A stretch of 64,000 nucleotides of DNA from Pseudomonas sp. WS 5079 (GCF_012985465.1 NZ_JAAQWN010000006.1:248001-312000); one strand, 5' to 3'. Positions 36,033 through 45,052 are shown, numbered from the stretch's first letter. Notes: generated from the sequence alone by a model not told the origin. A program made the numbers and translations.

Positions 36033-38093
36033 TCAGAAATCCTTGCACAAGCGCAGGGCGTCGTAGATCGCAGCGTGGGTATTGCGCTGGGCCACACAGT
36101 CACCGATGCGGAACAGCAGGTACCCTTCCCCCGGCTCGCTCAGGCACGGTTGCGGCTTGATCGCGAACAGCGCCTCGACGTCCATCTGCCCCTTGTTGCG
36201 CGCCCCTTGCTTGAGGGCGTAGTAGATTTCTTCGTCCGGACGCACGCCGTTCTCCACCACCACCTGGTCCACCACCCGTTCTTCCTTGGCGCCGGTGTAT
36301 TCGTTCTCCAGCACGGCTACCAGCTTGTCGCCCTCGCGGTAGACCTTCTCCAGCATCATGTCGCCGGTCATGATCACTTCCTTGGGATACATGCTGCGGT
36401 AGTAGGTCGGGAATGACGTACCGCCGATGGCCACGCCAGGCTTGATGTCGTCGGTGACGATCTCGACCTGGCAGCCCTTGTCGGCCAAAAAGTCGGCCAC
36501 CGACATACCGGTGAATTCGCAGATGGTGTCGTACACCAGCACGTTCTTGCCCGGCGCCACCTTGCCGTCGAGCACGTCCCAACTGCTGACCACCAGGCCT
36601 TCTGCCGCGCCCCAGTGTTCGTTCTGCTCGATGAACGGATGCCCGCCCACCGCCAGCACCACCACATCGGGGCGCAGGTCGAGGATGGTCGCGGCATCCG
36701 CCGCCACGCCCAGGCGCAGGTCGACGTTCAGCCGTGCCAGTTCCAGCTGGAACCAGCGGGTGATACCGGCGATCTGGTCGCGCTGCGGCGCCTTGGACGC
36801 CGTGGTGATCTGCCCGCCGATAAAGTCTTTTTTCTCGAACAGAGTCACGTCGTGGCCGCGCTCGGCAGCGACCCGCGCCGCTTCCATCCCGGCCGGGCCG
36901 GCACCGACCACCACCACTTTGCGCTTGGGCCCGGTGGATTTTTCGATGATGTGCGGCACGCCCATGTATTCACGGGAGGTTGCCGCGTTCTGGATACACA
37001 GCACGTCCAGGCCCTGATACTGGCGGTCGATGCAATAGTTGGCGCCGACGCACTGCTTGATCTGGTCGATCTGGCCGATCTTGATCTTGGCGATCAGGTG
37101 CGGGTCGGCCATGTGCGCGCGGGTCATGCCGACCATGTCCACATAGCCGCCTTCGAGAATGCGCGTGGCCTGGTTCGGGTCCTTGATGTTCTGCGCGTGC
37201 AGCACCGGGGACTTGACCACTTCCTTGATCCCGGCCGCCAGGTGCAGGAACGGCTCCGGTGGATAACTCATGTTGGGGATCACGTTGGCCAGGGTGTTGT
37301 GGGTGTCGCAACCCGAGCCGACCACGCCGATGAAGTCGAGCATGCCGGTGTCGTCGTAGTACTTGGCGATCTGTTTCATGTCCTCGTGGGACAGGCCGTC
37401 CGGGTGGAATTCATCCCCGCACAAACGGATACCCACGCAAAAGTCCGGACCGACCTCCGCACGCACAGCCTTGAGCACTTCCAGGCCGAAACGCATGCGG
37501 TTTTCAAAGCTGCCGCCCCATTCATCGGTGCGTTTGTTGACCCGTGGGCTCCAGAACTGGTCGATCATGTGCTGGTGCACCGCCGACAGTTCCACGCCAT
37601 CCAGGCCACCGGCCTTGGCCCGGCCTGCGGCGCTGGCGTAGTTGCCGATCACCCGCCAGATTTCTTCCGGCTCGATGGTCTTGCAGGTCGCACGGTGCAC
37701 CGGCTCACGCACGCCCGAGGGTGACATCAGGGTCGGCCAGTTGAAGCCGTCCCAACGCGAGCGGCGCCCCATGTGGGTAATCTGGATCATGATCTTGGCG
37801 CCATGCTTGTGCATCGCGTCAGCCAGGTTCTGGAAGTGCGGGATGATGCGGTCGGTGGACAGGTTCACCGAACTCCACCACTCCTGCGGGCTGTCGATCG
37901 CCACCACCGAGGAGCCGCCACAGATCGCCAGGCCAATGCCGCCCTTGGCTTTCTCTTCGTAATACCTGATGTAGCGCTCGGTGGTCATCCCGCCGTCGGT
38001 GGCATACACCTCGGCGTGGGCGGTACTGAGCACGCGGTTACGGATGGTCAGTTTGCCGATCTGGATCGGCGCAAACATTGCTTCGAAAGCCAT
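36033..38093 (-). CDS. dgcA: Dimethylglycine demethylase subunit DgcA
   Basis: A 686-residue enzyme of the old-yellow-enzyme/2,4-dienoyl-CoA reductase/trimethylamine dehydrogenase type. The N-terminal FMN TIM barrel (FAPIQIGKLTIRNRVLSTAH, GVELSAVHQHMIDQFWSPRVN, TDEWGGSFENRMRFGLEVLK) is followed by the 4Fe-4S cysteines around CVGANYCIDRQYQGLDVLC, and a C-terminal FAD/NAD domain (KVVVVGAGPAGMEAARVAAER). It oxidises dimethylglycine to sarcosine, releasing formaldehyde, with electrons going to DgcB/EtfAB. Sixteen bases or fewer separate it from the V4R-like gene upstream. Confidence 0.94.
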   Translation of the reverse strand: MAFEAMFAPIQIGKLTIRNRVLSTAHAEVYATDGGMTTERYIRYYEEKAKGGIGLAICGGSSVVAIDSPQEWWSSVNLSTDRIIPHFQNLADAMHKHGAKIMIQITHMGRRSRWDGFNWPTLMSPSGVREPVHRATCKTIEPEEIWRVIGNYASAAGRAKAGGLDGVELSAVHQHMIDQFWSPRVNKRTDEWGGSFENRMRFGLEVLKAVRAEVGPDFCVGIRLCGDEFHPDGLSHEDMKQIAKYYDDTGMLDFIGVVGSGCDTHNTLANVIPNMSYPPEPFLHLAAGIKEVVKSPVLHAQNIKDPNQATRILEGGYVDMVGMTRAHMADPHLIAKIKIGQIDQIKQCVGANYCIDRQYQGLDVLCIQNAATSREYMGVPHIIEKSTGPKRKVVVVGAGPAGMEAARVAAERGHDVTLFEKKDFIGGQITTASKAPQRDQIAGITRWFQLELARLNVDLRLGVAADAATILDLRPDVVVLAVGGHPFIEQNEHWGAAEGLVVSSWDVLDGKVAPGKNVLVYDTICEFTGMSVADFLADKGCQVEIVTDDIKPGVAIGGTSFPTYYRSMYPKEVIMTGDMMLEKVYREGDKLVAVLENEYTGAKEERVVDQVVVENGVRPDEEIYYALKQGARNKGQMDVEALFAIKPQPCLSEPGEGYLLFRIGDCVAQRNTHAAIYDALRLCKDF

Positions 38094-38108
38094 GGCACGG
38101 TCCTCGGC

Positions 38109-38639
38109 TTACAACGGCTTGACGGTGAACAGACCGTCGTCGTGGCCCTCTTCGGAGCCTCCGTAGACTTGCTCGGCGACGGTGCGGATGTTGCTGCCGC
38201 GCGCTTGCAGAATCTGGTCCATGGCACCGGCAAACCAGCCGGTGAACATGTAGTCGACCTTGCGCCCGACCTTGCCGTACACATAGACGAAGGCCGAGTG
38301 TTCGAGGGTGACGCTGGCGGTGCCTTTATCGAGGTCGATGTCCTGGATCTTGAACAGGCCCCAGCCGCGCTGCGACAGGCGCTTCATGTAGTGTTCGAAC
38401 ACCGCGACGCCTTCCAGGCCGTGGCATTCTGCTTCTTTTTCACACCAGTGCCAGGCGGACTTGTAGCCGGCCTTGTAGAGGATTTCGGCGTAGGCGTCAG
38501 CGCCCAGGACCTCTTCGATACCCATGTGGTTGTTGACGAAAAAATGGCGCGGCACGTACAGCATCGGCAGGGCGTCGGAAGTCCAGACACCGGTTTCGCT
38601 GTCGACTTCGATAGGCAATTGCGGGGCGATCTTGGCCAT
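38109..38639 (-). CDS. V4R-like protein of the dimethylglycine operon
   Basis: A 176-residue soluble protein (MAKIAPQLPIEVDSETGVWT), of the 4-vinyl-reductase-like/DUF5943 kind that precedes dgcA in pseudomonads. Visible features: AYAEILYKAGYKSAWHWCEKEAECHG (shared with V4R small-ligand or metal-binding domains, one Cys and two His), YMKRLSQRGWG, and YMFTGWFAGAMDQIL. No catalytic motif is obvious. Co-transcription with dgcA (15-base gap) suggests a regulatory, scaffold or ligand-sensing role in dimethylglycine oxidation; the exact function is unknown. Confidence 0.8.
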   Translation of the reverse strand: MAKIAPQLPIEVDSETGVWTSDALPMLYVPRHFFVNNHMGIEEVLGADAYAEILYKAGYKSAWHWCEKEAECHGLEGVAVFEHYMKRLSQRGWGLFKIQDIDLDKGTASVTLEHSAFVYVYGKVGRKVDYMFTGWFAGAMDQILQARGSNIRTVAEQVYGGSEEGHDDGLFTVKPL

Positions 38640-38708
38640 GGAAACTCAACTCCAGAAAATTCGGTTTGGTGCCCGCCGCACGGATGGCAGCGGGAAAGAA
38701 TGCAGGGC

Positions 38709-39686
38709 TTATTCGCCCCAGACGTCCTTGAGAACGTTGACCCAGTTCTCGCCCATGATCTTGCGCACTACGCGCTCGCTGTGGCCGCGCTTGAGCAGGG
38801 TTTCGGTCAGGTTGGGGAACTCGCCCACGGTGCGGATGCCCAGCGGGTTGATGATCTTGCCGAAGCTGGTCAGGCGGCGGGCGTAGCCCTTGTCATGGGT
38901 CAGCATTTCGAAGAAATCCTGGCCATGGCCCTGGGTGAAGTCGGTGCCGATGCCGATGGCGTCTTCGCCGACGATGTTCATGGTGTACTCGATGGCTTCG
39001 GCGTAGTCGTCGATGGTCGAGTCGATGCCCTTGGCCAGGAACGGTGCAAACATGGTCACGCCGACAAACCCGCCGTGGTCGGCAATGAACTTGAGTTCTG
39101 CATCGGACTTGTTGCGCGGATGCTCTTTCAGGCCGGACGGCAGGCAATGGGAGTAGCACACCGGTTTCTTCGATTCGAGGATGACTTCTTCGGATGTCTT
39201 GGAGCCGACGTGGGACAGGTCGCACATGATCCCGACACGGTTCATCTCAGCAACGATCTCACGCCCGAAGCCCGACAGGCCGCCGTCACGCTCGTAACAG
39301 CCGGTGCCCACCAGGTTCTGGGTGTTGTAGCACATCTGCACCACACCGACGCCGAGCTGCTTGAAGATCTCGACGTAGCCGAGCTGGTCCTCAAAGGCAT
39401 GGGCATTCTGGAAGCCGAAGATGATGCCGGTCTTGCCCTGCTCCTTGGCGCGGCGGATGTCGGCGGTGGTCTTCACCGGGATCACCAGGTCGCTGTTCTC
39501 GCGGATCAGGGTCTGGCTGGCCACGATGTTATTGATGGTGGCCTGGAAGCCTTCCCACACCGACACCGTGCAGTTGGCGGCGGTCAGGCCACCCTTGCGC
39601 ATGTCCTCGAACAGGTCGCGGTTCCACTTGGCAATGATCAGCCCGTCGATAACGATGCTATCGGCGTGCAGTTCGGCTGGGCTCAT
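38709..39686 (-). CDS. M19 'membrane dipeptidase'-like protein with most canonical zinc ligands missing
   Basis: The product is 325 residues from MSPAELHADS (39686). The overall sequence follows peptidase family M19 (LSGFGREIVAEMNRVGIMCD, CDLSHVG, PVCYSHCLPSGLKEHPRN, IGIGTDF). However the binuclear zinc site is eroded: the N-terminal DGHxD reads DGLII (His and Asp lost), the bridging Glu is Gln93 in GFQNAH, and the first later His reads Tyr120 in MCYNTQN. Only His159 (DLSHVG) and the SHS-type His180 remain. So a standard dipeptidase reaction is doubtful. It is the first gene of the operon ending in etfB, implying a role linked to dimethylglycine catabolism. Confidence 0.87.
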   Translation of the reverse strand: MSPAELHADSIVIDGLIIAKWNRDLFEDMRKGGLTAANCTVSVWEGFQATINNIVASQTLIRENSDLVIPVKTTADIRRAKEQGKTGIIFGFQNAHAFEDQLGYVEIFKQLGVGVVQMCYNTQNLVGTGCYERDGGLSGFGREIVAEMNRVGIMCDLSHVGSKTSEEVILESKKPVCYSHCLPSGLKEHPRNKSDAELKFIADHGGFVGVTMFAPFLAKGIDSTIDDYAEAIEYTMNIVGEDAIGIGTDFTQGHGQDFFEMLTHDKGYARRLTSFGKIINPLGIRTVGEFPNLTETLLKRGHSERVVRKIMGENWVNVLKDVWGE

Positions 39687-39906
39687 CAGGCGTCCCCTTA
39701 TTGGCGATTCATGCGCCGAATCGTCTGCCGGCGCTTTGGGGCCAGCATATGCCCAGGGGCTGACAGAGCCGGGTGCAAAAACGACAGGGGAATTGCCGAA
39801 AGCGTCAATCCACGACAAAGGGTGCACGCAGGTGTCTGTCCTGCATCTGTTCTTTGGCCTACGCTTGAGCCAGAATTCGACCCATCCACTGATATGAGAA
39901 GGCGCA

Positions 39907-40308
39907 ATGAAACCGATTTTCCTGGCTTTGGCACTCCTCGCCACCGGCGTCCACGCAGCCGAAGACACCGACAGCACCCCGTGTGATGGCATCGAAAACG
40001 ACAAACAGACCCTGGAATGCGCCTCCTACAACAAAACCACCGCCGAACAGCTGCTCAAGGATAACTACCAGGGCCTGCTGGAACGCATGGGCTCCACCTA
40101 CGCCAGCAACAAGGCGCAGTTGGCGGACATCACCGCTCGTCTGAAGGATGCCCAGCAGAAGTGGGAAAAACTGCGGGATGCCGACTGCGCGGTGGACACC
40201 TTCCCGGCAGTCACCGGCACCAAGGCCTACGCCATTGCGCAAAATGACTGCCTGGCGCGGATGAGTGATGAGCGGTCGGAGTTTTTGGAGTCGATCGGGC
40301 AGGAATAA
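39907..40308 (+). CDS. Exported DUF1311/LprI-family protein
   Basis: A 133-residue protein with signal peptide MKPIFLALALLATGVHA-A. The mature helical domain has LECASYNKTTAEQLLKDNY, LKDAQQKWEKLRDADCAV, and AIAQNDCLARMSDERSEFLE, the spaced Cys/Arg pattern of the LprI (DUF1311) family. Some members inhibit lysozyme; this one is not shown to. Divergent from the dipeptidase-like operon across 220 bases that presumably hold both promoters. Confidence 0.8.
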   Translation: MKPIFLALALLATGVHAAEDTDSTPCDGIENDKQTLECASYNKTTAEQLLKDNYQGLLERMGSTYASNKAQLADITARLKDAQQKWEKLRDADCAVDTFPAVTGTKAYAIAQNDCLARMSDERSEFLESIGQE

Positions 40309-40350
40309 GCGACAATCGCGCCCATCCTTTCCTCTGAACCAAGGCCACCC

Positions 40351-40758
40351 ATGACTCTCTGCGGCATCGAAATCAAAGGCAGCGAAGCCATCATCGCCGT
40401 TGCCACCCTGGATCTGGCCCACGTCGCCCTGGCCACCAAGAAAATCGCCCTCGAGGACGATGACGAGGCGGCCAACGTCAAAGCTTTCGCCAGCCAGGTG
40501 GCCGCGTTTGTACGCGACAACGGCATCACCCGTATCGCGATCAAGAAACGCAGCAAAAAAGGCGAATTCGCCGGCGGCCCGACCACGTTCAAGATTGAAG
40601 GAGTGCTGCAGTTGCTGGACGGCGTTGAAGTGACACTGCTGTCGCCGCAGACCATCAATGCGCAGAACAAGAAGCACGACTTTGCGTTGCCGGCGACGCT
40701 GAACAAGTATCAGCATGAGGCGTTTAAAACCGCGTGCTCGGCCTTGGTAAAAAAGTAA
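40351..40758 (+). CDS. DUF3010 family protein
   Basis: A 135-residue cytosolic protein (MTLCGIEIKGSEAIIAVATL; IAIKKRSKKGEFAGGPTTFK; QTINAQNKKHDFALP; LNKYQHEAFKTACSAL). The first strand-turn (GIEIKGSEAIIAV) resembles an RNase-H/actin-like fold entry, as reported for DUF3010 families; no catalytic role is assigned. AAGG is upstream of the ATG, 42 bases after the preceding gene, so they may be co-transcribed. Confidence 0.8.
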   Translation: MTLCGIEIKGSEAIIAVATLDLAHVALATKKIALEDDDEAANVKAFASQVAAFVRDNGITRIAIKKRSKKGEFAGGPTTFKIEGVLQLLDGVEVTLLSPQTINAQNKKHDFALPATLNKYQHEAFKTACSALVKK

Positions 40759-40774
40759 GCCCCACCACAAATCC

Positions 40775-40868
40775 GATGTAGGAGCTGGCTTGCCTCCGAT
40801 AGCGGTGGGTCAGCAACTTATCTGCCAACTGATACACGGCTATCGCAGGCAAGCCAGCTCCTACATGG
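40775..40868. repeat. REPIN
   Basis: GATGTAGGAGCTGGCTTGCC and its inverted partner GGCAAGCCAGCTCCTACAT, between the convergent 3' ends of the DUF3010 gene and cdhR. Confidence 0.92.
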
Positions 40869-40890
40869 GGTCGGCGTATGCGCAATAGAC

Positions 40891-41835
40891 TTACACCACC
40901 TCCCGCCGCCGATCCTCCCGCGGGCACTTGGCAAACCGCGCCCGGTAGCTTCGAGTGAAATACGACGGCGACTCGAACCCACAGGCAATGCTTACTTCCA
41001 GCACGCTCATGCCGCTCTGGCGCAGTAACTGCCGGGCTTTTTCCAGGCGCAGGCCGAGGTAGAAGTTGCTCGGGGTGTCATTGAGATGCAGGCGGAACAG
41101 GCGCTCCAGCTGGCGCCGTGTGACCTTGATCATCTGCGCCAGCGCCAGGGTGCTCAGGGGCGGTTCGGTGTGTTGTTCCATCTCGCCAATCACCTGCACC
41201 AGCTTCTGGTTGTTGATGCCGTAGCGCGTGGCGATCTGCATGCGCTGGTGGTCTTTGCGCGGGCGGATGCGGCCCAGCACGAATTGCTCGGAAACCTGGA
41301 TCGCCAGCTCCGGGCCGTGGGCCTGGCTGATCAGGTCGAGCATCAGGTCGATGGACGCGGTGCCGCCGGCGCAGGTGATACGCCGGCGGTCGATCTCGAA
41401 CAGTTCCTGGGTCACGGCCAGTGCGGGATAGGATTCCTTGAAGGCATCGATGGCCTCCCAATGCAGGGTCAGGCGGTAGCCGTCGAGCAGGCCGGCCTGG
41501 GCCAGGACGAAGCTGCCGGTGTCGATAGCGCCGAGGGTCACGCCGTCATGGTCGAGGCGGCGCAGCCAGTGCTCCAGGGCCGGCGTGGCGAATTCCAGGG
41601 GCTCGAAGCCGGCGACTACCAACAGAGTCGCACCTTTTTTCAGAGGCTCAAGCCCGGCGTCGGCGTTGACCGACATGCCGTTGCTCGCCAGCACTGCACC
41701 ACCGTCAGCGCTCAGCACATGCCAGCGATACAGCTCGCCGCGAAAGCGGTTGGCCACGCGCAGCGGTTCGATGGCCGAGATAAAGCCGATGGCCGAGAAA
41801 CCCGGCATCAGCAGGAAGTAGAAATCCTGGGGCAT
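40891..41835 (-). CDS. cdhR: CdhR, AraC-family activator of carnitine catabolism
   Basis: A 314-residue regulator. The N-terminal DJ-1/PfpI (GATase1-like) domain (FYFLLMPGFSAIGFISAIEP, LGAIDTGSFVLAQAGLLDG) lacks a catalytic cysteine at the nucleophile elbow (DTGSF), as in GbdR-type regulators. The C-terminal AraC double helix-turn-helix is VTRRQLERLFRLHLNDTPSN and VLEVSIACGFESPSYFTRSY. It is divergent from caiX, the arrangement known for CdhR, which activates caiX-cdhCAB in response to carnitine. A 21-bp-spaced direct repeat lies between them. It is related to GbdR but lacks the long C-terminal tail. Confidence 0.9.
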   Translation of the reverse strand: MPQDFYFLLMPGFSAIGFISAIEPLRVANRFRGELYRWHVLSADGGAVLASNGMSVNADAGLEPLKKGATLLVVAGFEPLEFATPALEHWLRRLDHDGVTLGAIDTGSFVLAQAGLLDGYRLTLHWEAIDAFKESYPALAVTQELFEIDRRRITCAGGTASIDLMLDLISQAHGPELAIQVSEQFVLGRIRPRKDHQRMQIATRYGINNQKLVQVIGEMEQHTEPPLSTLALAQMIKVTRRQLERLFRLHLNDTPSNFYLGLRLEKARQLLRQSGMSVLEVSIACGFESPSYFTRSYRARFAKCPREDRRREVV

Positions 41836-41905
41836 GGTGCGCACTCGTGGGACGGGTAGCGTGGTCACTGTGATACGCCAGTTCCAGCACCCATTCAAGG
41901 GCACA

Positions 41906-41940
41906 GGTCGCTGCAGTGCAAAAGTGGGTCGCCGCCGTGC
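41906..41940. promoter_or_regulatory. Candidate CdhR operator (direct repeat, 21-bp period)
   Basis: GGTCGCTGCAGTGC (41906) and GGTCGCCGCCGTGC (41927) are identical in 12 of 14 positions and start exactly 21 bp apart, two helical turns, as expected for an AraC-family activator. They lie in the cdhR-caiX intergenic region, about 90 bases before the caiX start. Confidence 0.6.
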
Positions 41941-42028
41941 GTTTTGCCGCGCTGCAAGCTGGGTAACTTGGCGGCACGGTGCACAAAGACGCCGGAACCC
42001 ACAATAACGACCTGCCGAGGGATCCATC

Positions 42029-42967
42029 ATGAACCGACTGATCAGCCGCTGCGTGCTCGCACTCAGTGCCGTCTTGAGCACCAGCCTGTGGGCCGCCGAT
42101 GCCGCTTCCTGTAAGAACGTGCGCATGGGCGTGGTGAACTGGACCGACGTGATCGCCACCAGCGCCATGACCCAGGTGCTGCTCGACGGCCTCGGCTACA
42201 GCACCAAGCAAACCAGTGCGTCCCAGCAGATCATCTTCTCCGGCATTCGCGACCAGCGCCTGGACCTGTTCCTCGGCTACTGGAACCCGCTGATGACCCA
42301 GACCATCACCCCGTTCGTCGACGCCGGGCAGGTCAAAGTCCTCGACGCGCCCAGCCTCAAGGACGCCCGCGCGACCCTGGCGGTGCCGACCTACCTTGCA
42401 GACAAGGGCCTGAAAACCTTCGCCGACATTGCCAAGTTCCAGAAAGAGCTGGGCGGCAAGATCTACGGCATCGAACCAGGCTCCGGGGCCAACACCCAGA
42501 TCAAGGCGATGATCGCCAAGAACCAGTTCGGCCTGGGCAAATTCCAGTTGGTGGAGTCCAGCGAGGCCGGCATGCTCGCCGCCGTGGACCGCGCCGTACG
42601 CCGCAACGAAGCCGTGGTGTTCTTTGGCTGGGCGCCGCACCCGATGAACGTCAATGTGCAGATGACCTACCTGTCCGGCAGCGAGGACGCCCTGGGGCCC
42701 AATGAAGGCATGGCCACGGTCTGGACAGTGACCACCCCGACCTACGCCGAGCAATGCCCGAATGTGCACAAGTTGCTGACCAACCTGACGTTCACCGCCG
42801 CCCAAGAGAGCCGGATGATGCAGCCGTTGCTGGAGCACAAAGATGCGTTCGAGTCGGCCCGCCAGTGGCTCAAGGATCACCCCCAGGACCAGCAGCGTTG
42901 GCTGGAGGGCGTGACCACGTTCGACGGCAAGCCCGCTGCCGCCCATCTGCAATTGACCAGCAAATAA
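42029..42967 (+). CDS. caiX: CaiX, periplasmic carnitine-binding protein
   Basis: A 312-residue substrate-binding protein of the OpuAC/glycine-betaine type. The signal peptide is MNRLISRCVLALSAVLSTSLWA-A; MGVVNWTDVIATSAMTQVLL, DLFLGYWNPLMTQ and FFGWAPHPMNVNVQMTYL contribute the tryptophans typical of the trimethylammonium cage. It delivers carnitine to a shared ABC transporter, by knowledge from P. aeruginosa the CbcWV permease/ATPase encoded at 50.7-52.7 kb. First gene of the carnitine operon. GAGG precedes the ATG. Confidence 0.92.
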   Translation: MNRLISRCVLALSAVLSTSLWAADAASCKNVRMGVVNWTDVIATSAMTQVLLDGLGYSTKQTSASQQIIFSGIRDQRLDLFLGYWNPLMTQTITPFVDAGQVKVLDAPSLKDARATLAVPTYLADKGLKTFADIAKFQKELGGKIYGIEPGSGANTQIKAMIAKNQFGLGKFQLVESSEAGMLAAVDRAVRRNEAVVFFGWAPHPMNVNVQMTYLSGSEDALGPNEGMATVWTVTTPTYAEQCPNVHKLLTNLTFTAAQESRMMQPLLEHKDAFESARQWLKDHPQDQQRWLEGVTTFDGKPAAAHLQLTSK

Positions 42968-43041
42968 CCTCTCCCGAATCACCGTTTCGCGGCCAACAAC
43001 GGCCGCGAACGGCACTACCACGCCTGTAAGGAACCTGCCCC

Positions 43042-43929
43042 ATGAACCACGACGTCATCATCACCTGCGCACTCACCGGTGCTGGCGACACGACCGCCAG
43101 AAGCCCCCACGTGCCGGTCACCCCCAGGCAAATCGCTGCAGCTGCGGTAGAGGCCGCCAAAGCCGGCGCCACCGTGGTGCATTGCCATGTGCGCGACCCG
43201 CACACCGGCAAGTTCAGCCGCGACGTGGCGCTGTACCGTGAGGTGATGGAGCGCATCCGCGAGGCGGACATCGACATCATCGTCAACCTCACCGCCGGCA
43301 TGGGCGGCGACCTGGAAATCGGCGGTGGCGAGAACCCCATGGCGTTCGGCCCCAATACCGACCTGGTCGGCCCGCTGACCCGCCTGGCCCACGTCGAGGC
43401 ACTGCTGCCGGAAATCTGCACCCTGGACTGCGGCACCCTGAACTTTGGCGATGGCGACACTATTTATGTGTCCACCCCGGCCCAACTGCGAGCGGGCGCC
43501 AAGCGCATACAGGAACTGGGGGTGAAGGCCGAGCTGGAGATTTTCGATACCGGCCACCTGTGGTTCGCCAAGCAACTGATCAAGGAAGGCCTGCTCGACA
43601 ACCCACTGTTCCAACTGTGCCTGGGCATCCCCTGGGGTGCACCGGCCGATACCACCACCATGAAAGCCATGGTCGACAACCTGCCCGCCGCCGCGGTGTG
43701 GGCCGGCTTTGGCATCGGGCGCATGCAGATGCCGATGGCGGCGCAGGCGGTGCTGCTGGGCGGCAACGTGCGGGTTGGGTTGGAAGACAACTTGTGGTTG
43801 GACAAGGGCGTGCTGGCGACCAATGGGCAACTGGTGGAGCGTGCCGGGGAAATCCTCAGCCGCCTGGGCGCGCGAGTGCTGACCCCGGCTGAAGGCCGAA
43901 CCAAGATGGGCCTGACCAAACGCAGCTAA
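43042..43929 (+). CDS. cdhC: CdhC, 3-dehydrocarnitine cleavage enzyme (BKACE family)
   Basis: A 295-residue TIM-barrel enzyme of the beta-keto acid cleavage (DUF849) family: MNHDVIITCALTGAGDT at the N-terminus, the metal-binding histidine pair in VVHCHVRDPHTG, and WAGFGIGRMQMPMAAQAVLLGG. It reacts 3-dehydrocarnitine with acetyl-CoA to give betainyl-CoA and acetoacetate. A REPIN separates it from cdhA. Confidence 0.93.
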   Translation: MNHDVIITCALTGAGDTTARSPHVPVTPRQIAAAAVEAAKAGATVVHCHVRDPHTGKFSRDVALYREVMERIREADIDIIVNLTAGMGGDLEIGGGENPMAFGPNTDLVGPLTRLAHVEALLPEICTLDCGTLNFGDGDTIYVSTPAQLRAGAKRIQELGVKAELEIFDTGHLWFAKQLIKEGLLDNPLFQLCLGIPWGAPADTTTMKAMVDNLPAAAVWAGFGIGRMQMPMAAQAVLLGGNVRVGLEDNLWLDKGVLATNGQLVERAGEILSRLGARVLTPAEGRTKMGLTKRS

Positions 43930-43952
43930 TCCCCTGCCGCAACCGGCTCAAA

Positions 43953-44046
43953 AATGTAGGAGCTGGCTTGCCTGCGATAGCGGTGTATCAGTTGATGCAT
44001 TTGGCACTGACCCACCGCTATCGCAGGCAAGCCAGCTCCCACAATG
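43953..44046. repeat. REPIN
   Basis: AATGTAGGAGCTGGCTTGCC and its inverted partner GGCAAGCCAGCTCCCACA, between cdhC and cdhA inside the carnitine operon. Confidence 0.92.
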
Positions 44047-44074
44047 AACCTCTTTAGCACTGGAAATTACCGAA

Positions 44075-45040
44075 ATGAGCTTTATCACCGAAATCAAAAC
44101 CTTCGCCGCCCTGGGCAGTGGTGTCATCGGCAGCGGCTGGGTATCCCGCGCCCTCGCCCATGGCCTGGATGTGGTGGCCTGGGACCCGGCGCCCGGCGCC
44201 GAAGCGGCCCTGCGCAAGCGTGTCGCCAATGCCTGGGCCGCCCTGGAAAAGCAGGGCCTGGCACCGGGCGCCTCCCAGGACCGTCTGCGGTTTGTCGCGA
44301 CCATCGAAGAATGCGTGCAAGACGCCGACTTCATCCAGGAAAGCGCCCCCGAACGCCTGGAGCTGAAGCTGGAGCTGCACAGCAAGATCAGCGCGGCAGC
44401 CAAGCCCAATGCGTTGATCGGCTCCAGCACTTCGGGGCTTTTGCCCAGCGAGTTTTATGAAAGCGCCACACACCCGCAGCGCTGCGTGGTCGGCCACCCG
44501 TTCAACCCGGTGTACCTGCTGCCGCTGGTGGAAGTGGTCGGCGGCAAACACACTGCGCCCGAAGCGATCCAGGCGGCGATAAAAGTCTACGAATCCCTGG
44601 GCATGCGCCCGCTGCATGTGCGCAAGGAAGTCCCCGGTTTTATCGCCGACCGCTTGCTTGAGGCGCTGTGGCGCGAGGCGTTGCATCTGGTCAACGACGG
44701 TGTAGCGACCACCGGCGAGATCGACGATGCGATCCGCTTTGGCGCCGGTTTGCGCTGGTCGTTCATGGGCACGTTCCTCACCTATACCTTGGCCGGCGGC
44801 GACGCCGGGATGCGGCATTTCATGGCGCAATTCGGCCCGGCGTTGCAGCTGCCGTGGACCTACCTGCCGGCACCGGAACTGACGGACAAACTGATTGATG
44901 ATGTGGTCGATGGCACCCGCGAGCAGTTGGGCAGCCATAGCATTGCGGCGCTGGAGCGCTATCGTGATGATTGCCTGCTGGCGGTGCTGGAGGCGGTGAA
45001 GACCACCAAAGAAAAACACGGCATGAGCTTCGCCGAATAA
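44075..45040 (+). CDS. cdhA: L-carnitine dehydrogenase
   Basis: A 321-residue NAD-dependent 3-hydroxyacyl-CoA-dehydrogenase-like enzyme. Its Rossmann motif is AALGSGVIGSGWVSRALAHG, then IQESAPERLELK, SSTSGLLPSEFYESATHPQR with the catalytic region VVGHPFNPVYLLPLVEVV, and RFGAGLRWSFMGTFLTYTLA. It oxidises L-carnitine to 3-dehydrocarnitine, the substrate of CdhC. REPINs lie on both sides. Confidence 0.94.
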   Translation: MSFITEIKTFAALGSGVIGSGWVSRALAHGLDVVAWDPAPGAEAALRKRVANAWAALEKQGLAPGASQDRLRFVATIEECVQDADFIQESAPERLELKLELHSKISAAAKPNALIGSSTSGLLPSEFYESATHPQRCVVGHPFNPVYLLPLVEVVGGKHTAPEAIQAAIKVYESLGMRPLHVRKEVPGFIADRLLEALWREALHLVNDGVATTGEIDDAIRFGAGLRWSFMGTFLTYTLAGGDAGMRHFMAQFGPALQLPWTYLPAPELTDKLIDDVVDGTREQLGSHSIAALERYRDDCLLAVLEAVKTTKEKHGMSFAE

Positions 45041-45052
45041 CGGCTGTTTATT

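Noticed and set aside
37773..39986. A 737-codon plus-strand open frame opposite the V4R-like and dipeptidase-like genes and the 5' part of dgcA
   Set aside because: It crosses several real genes and their gaps on the other strand and has no family signal.
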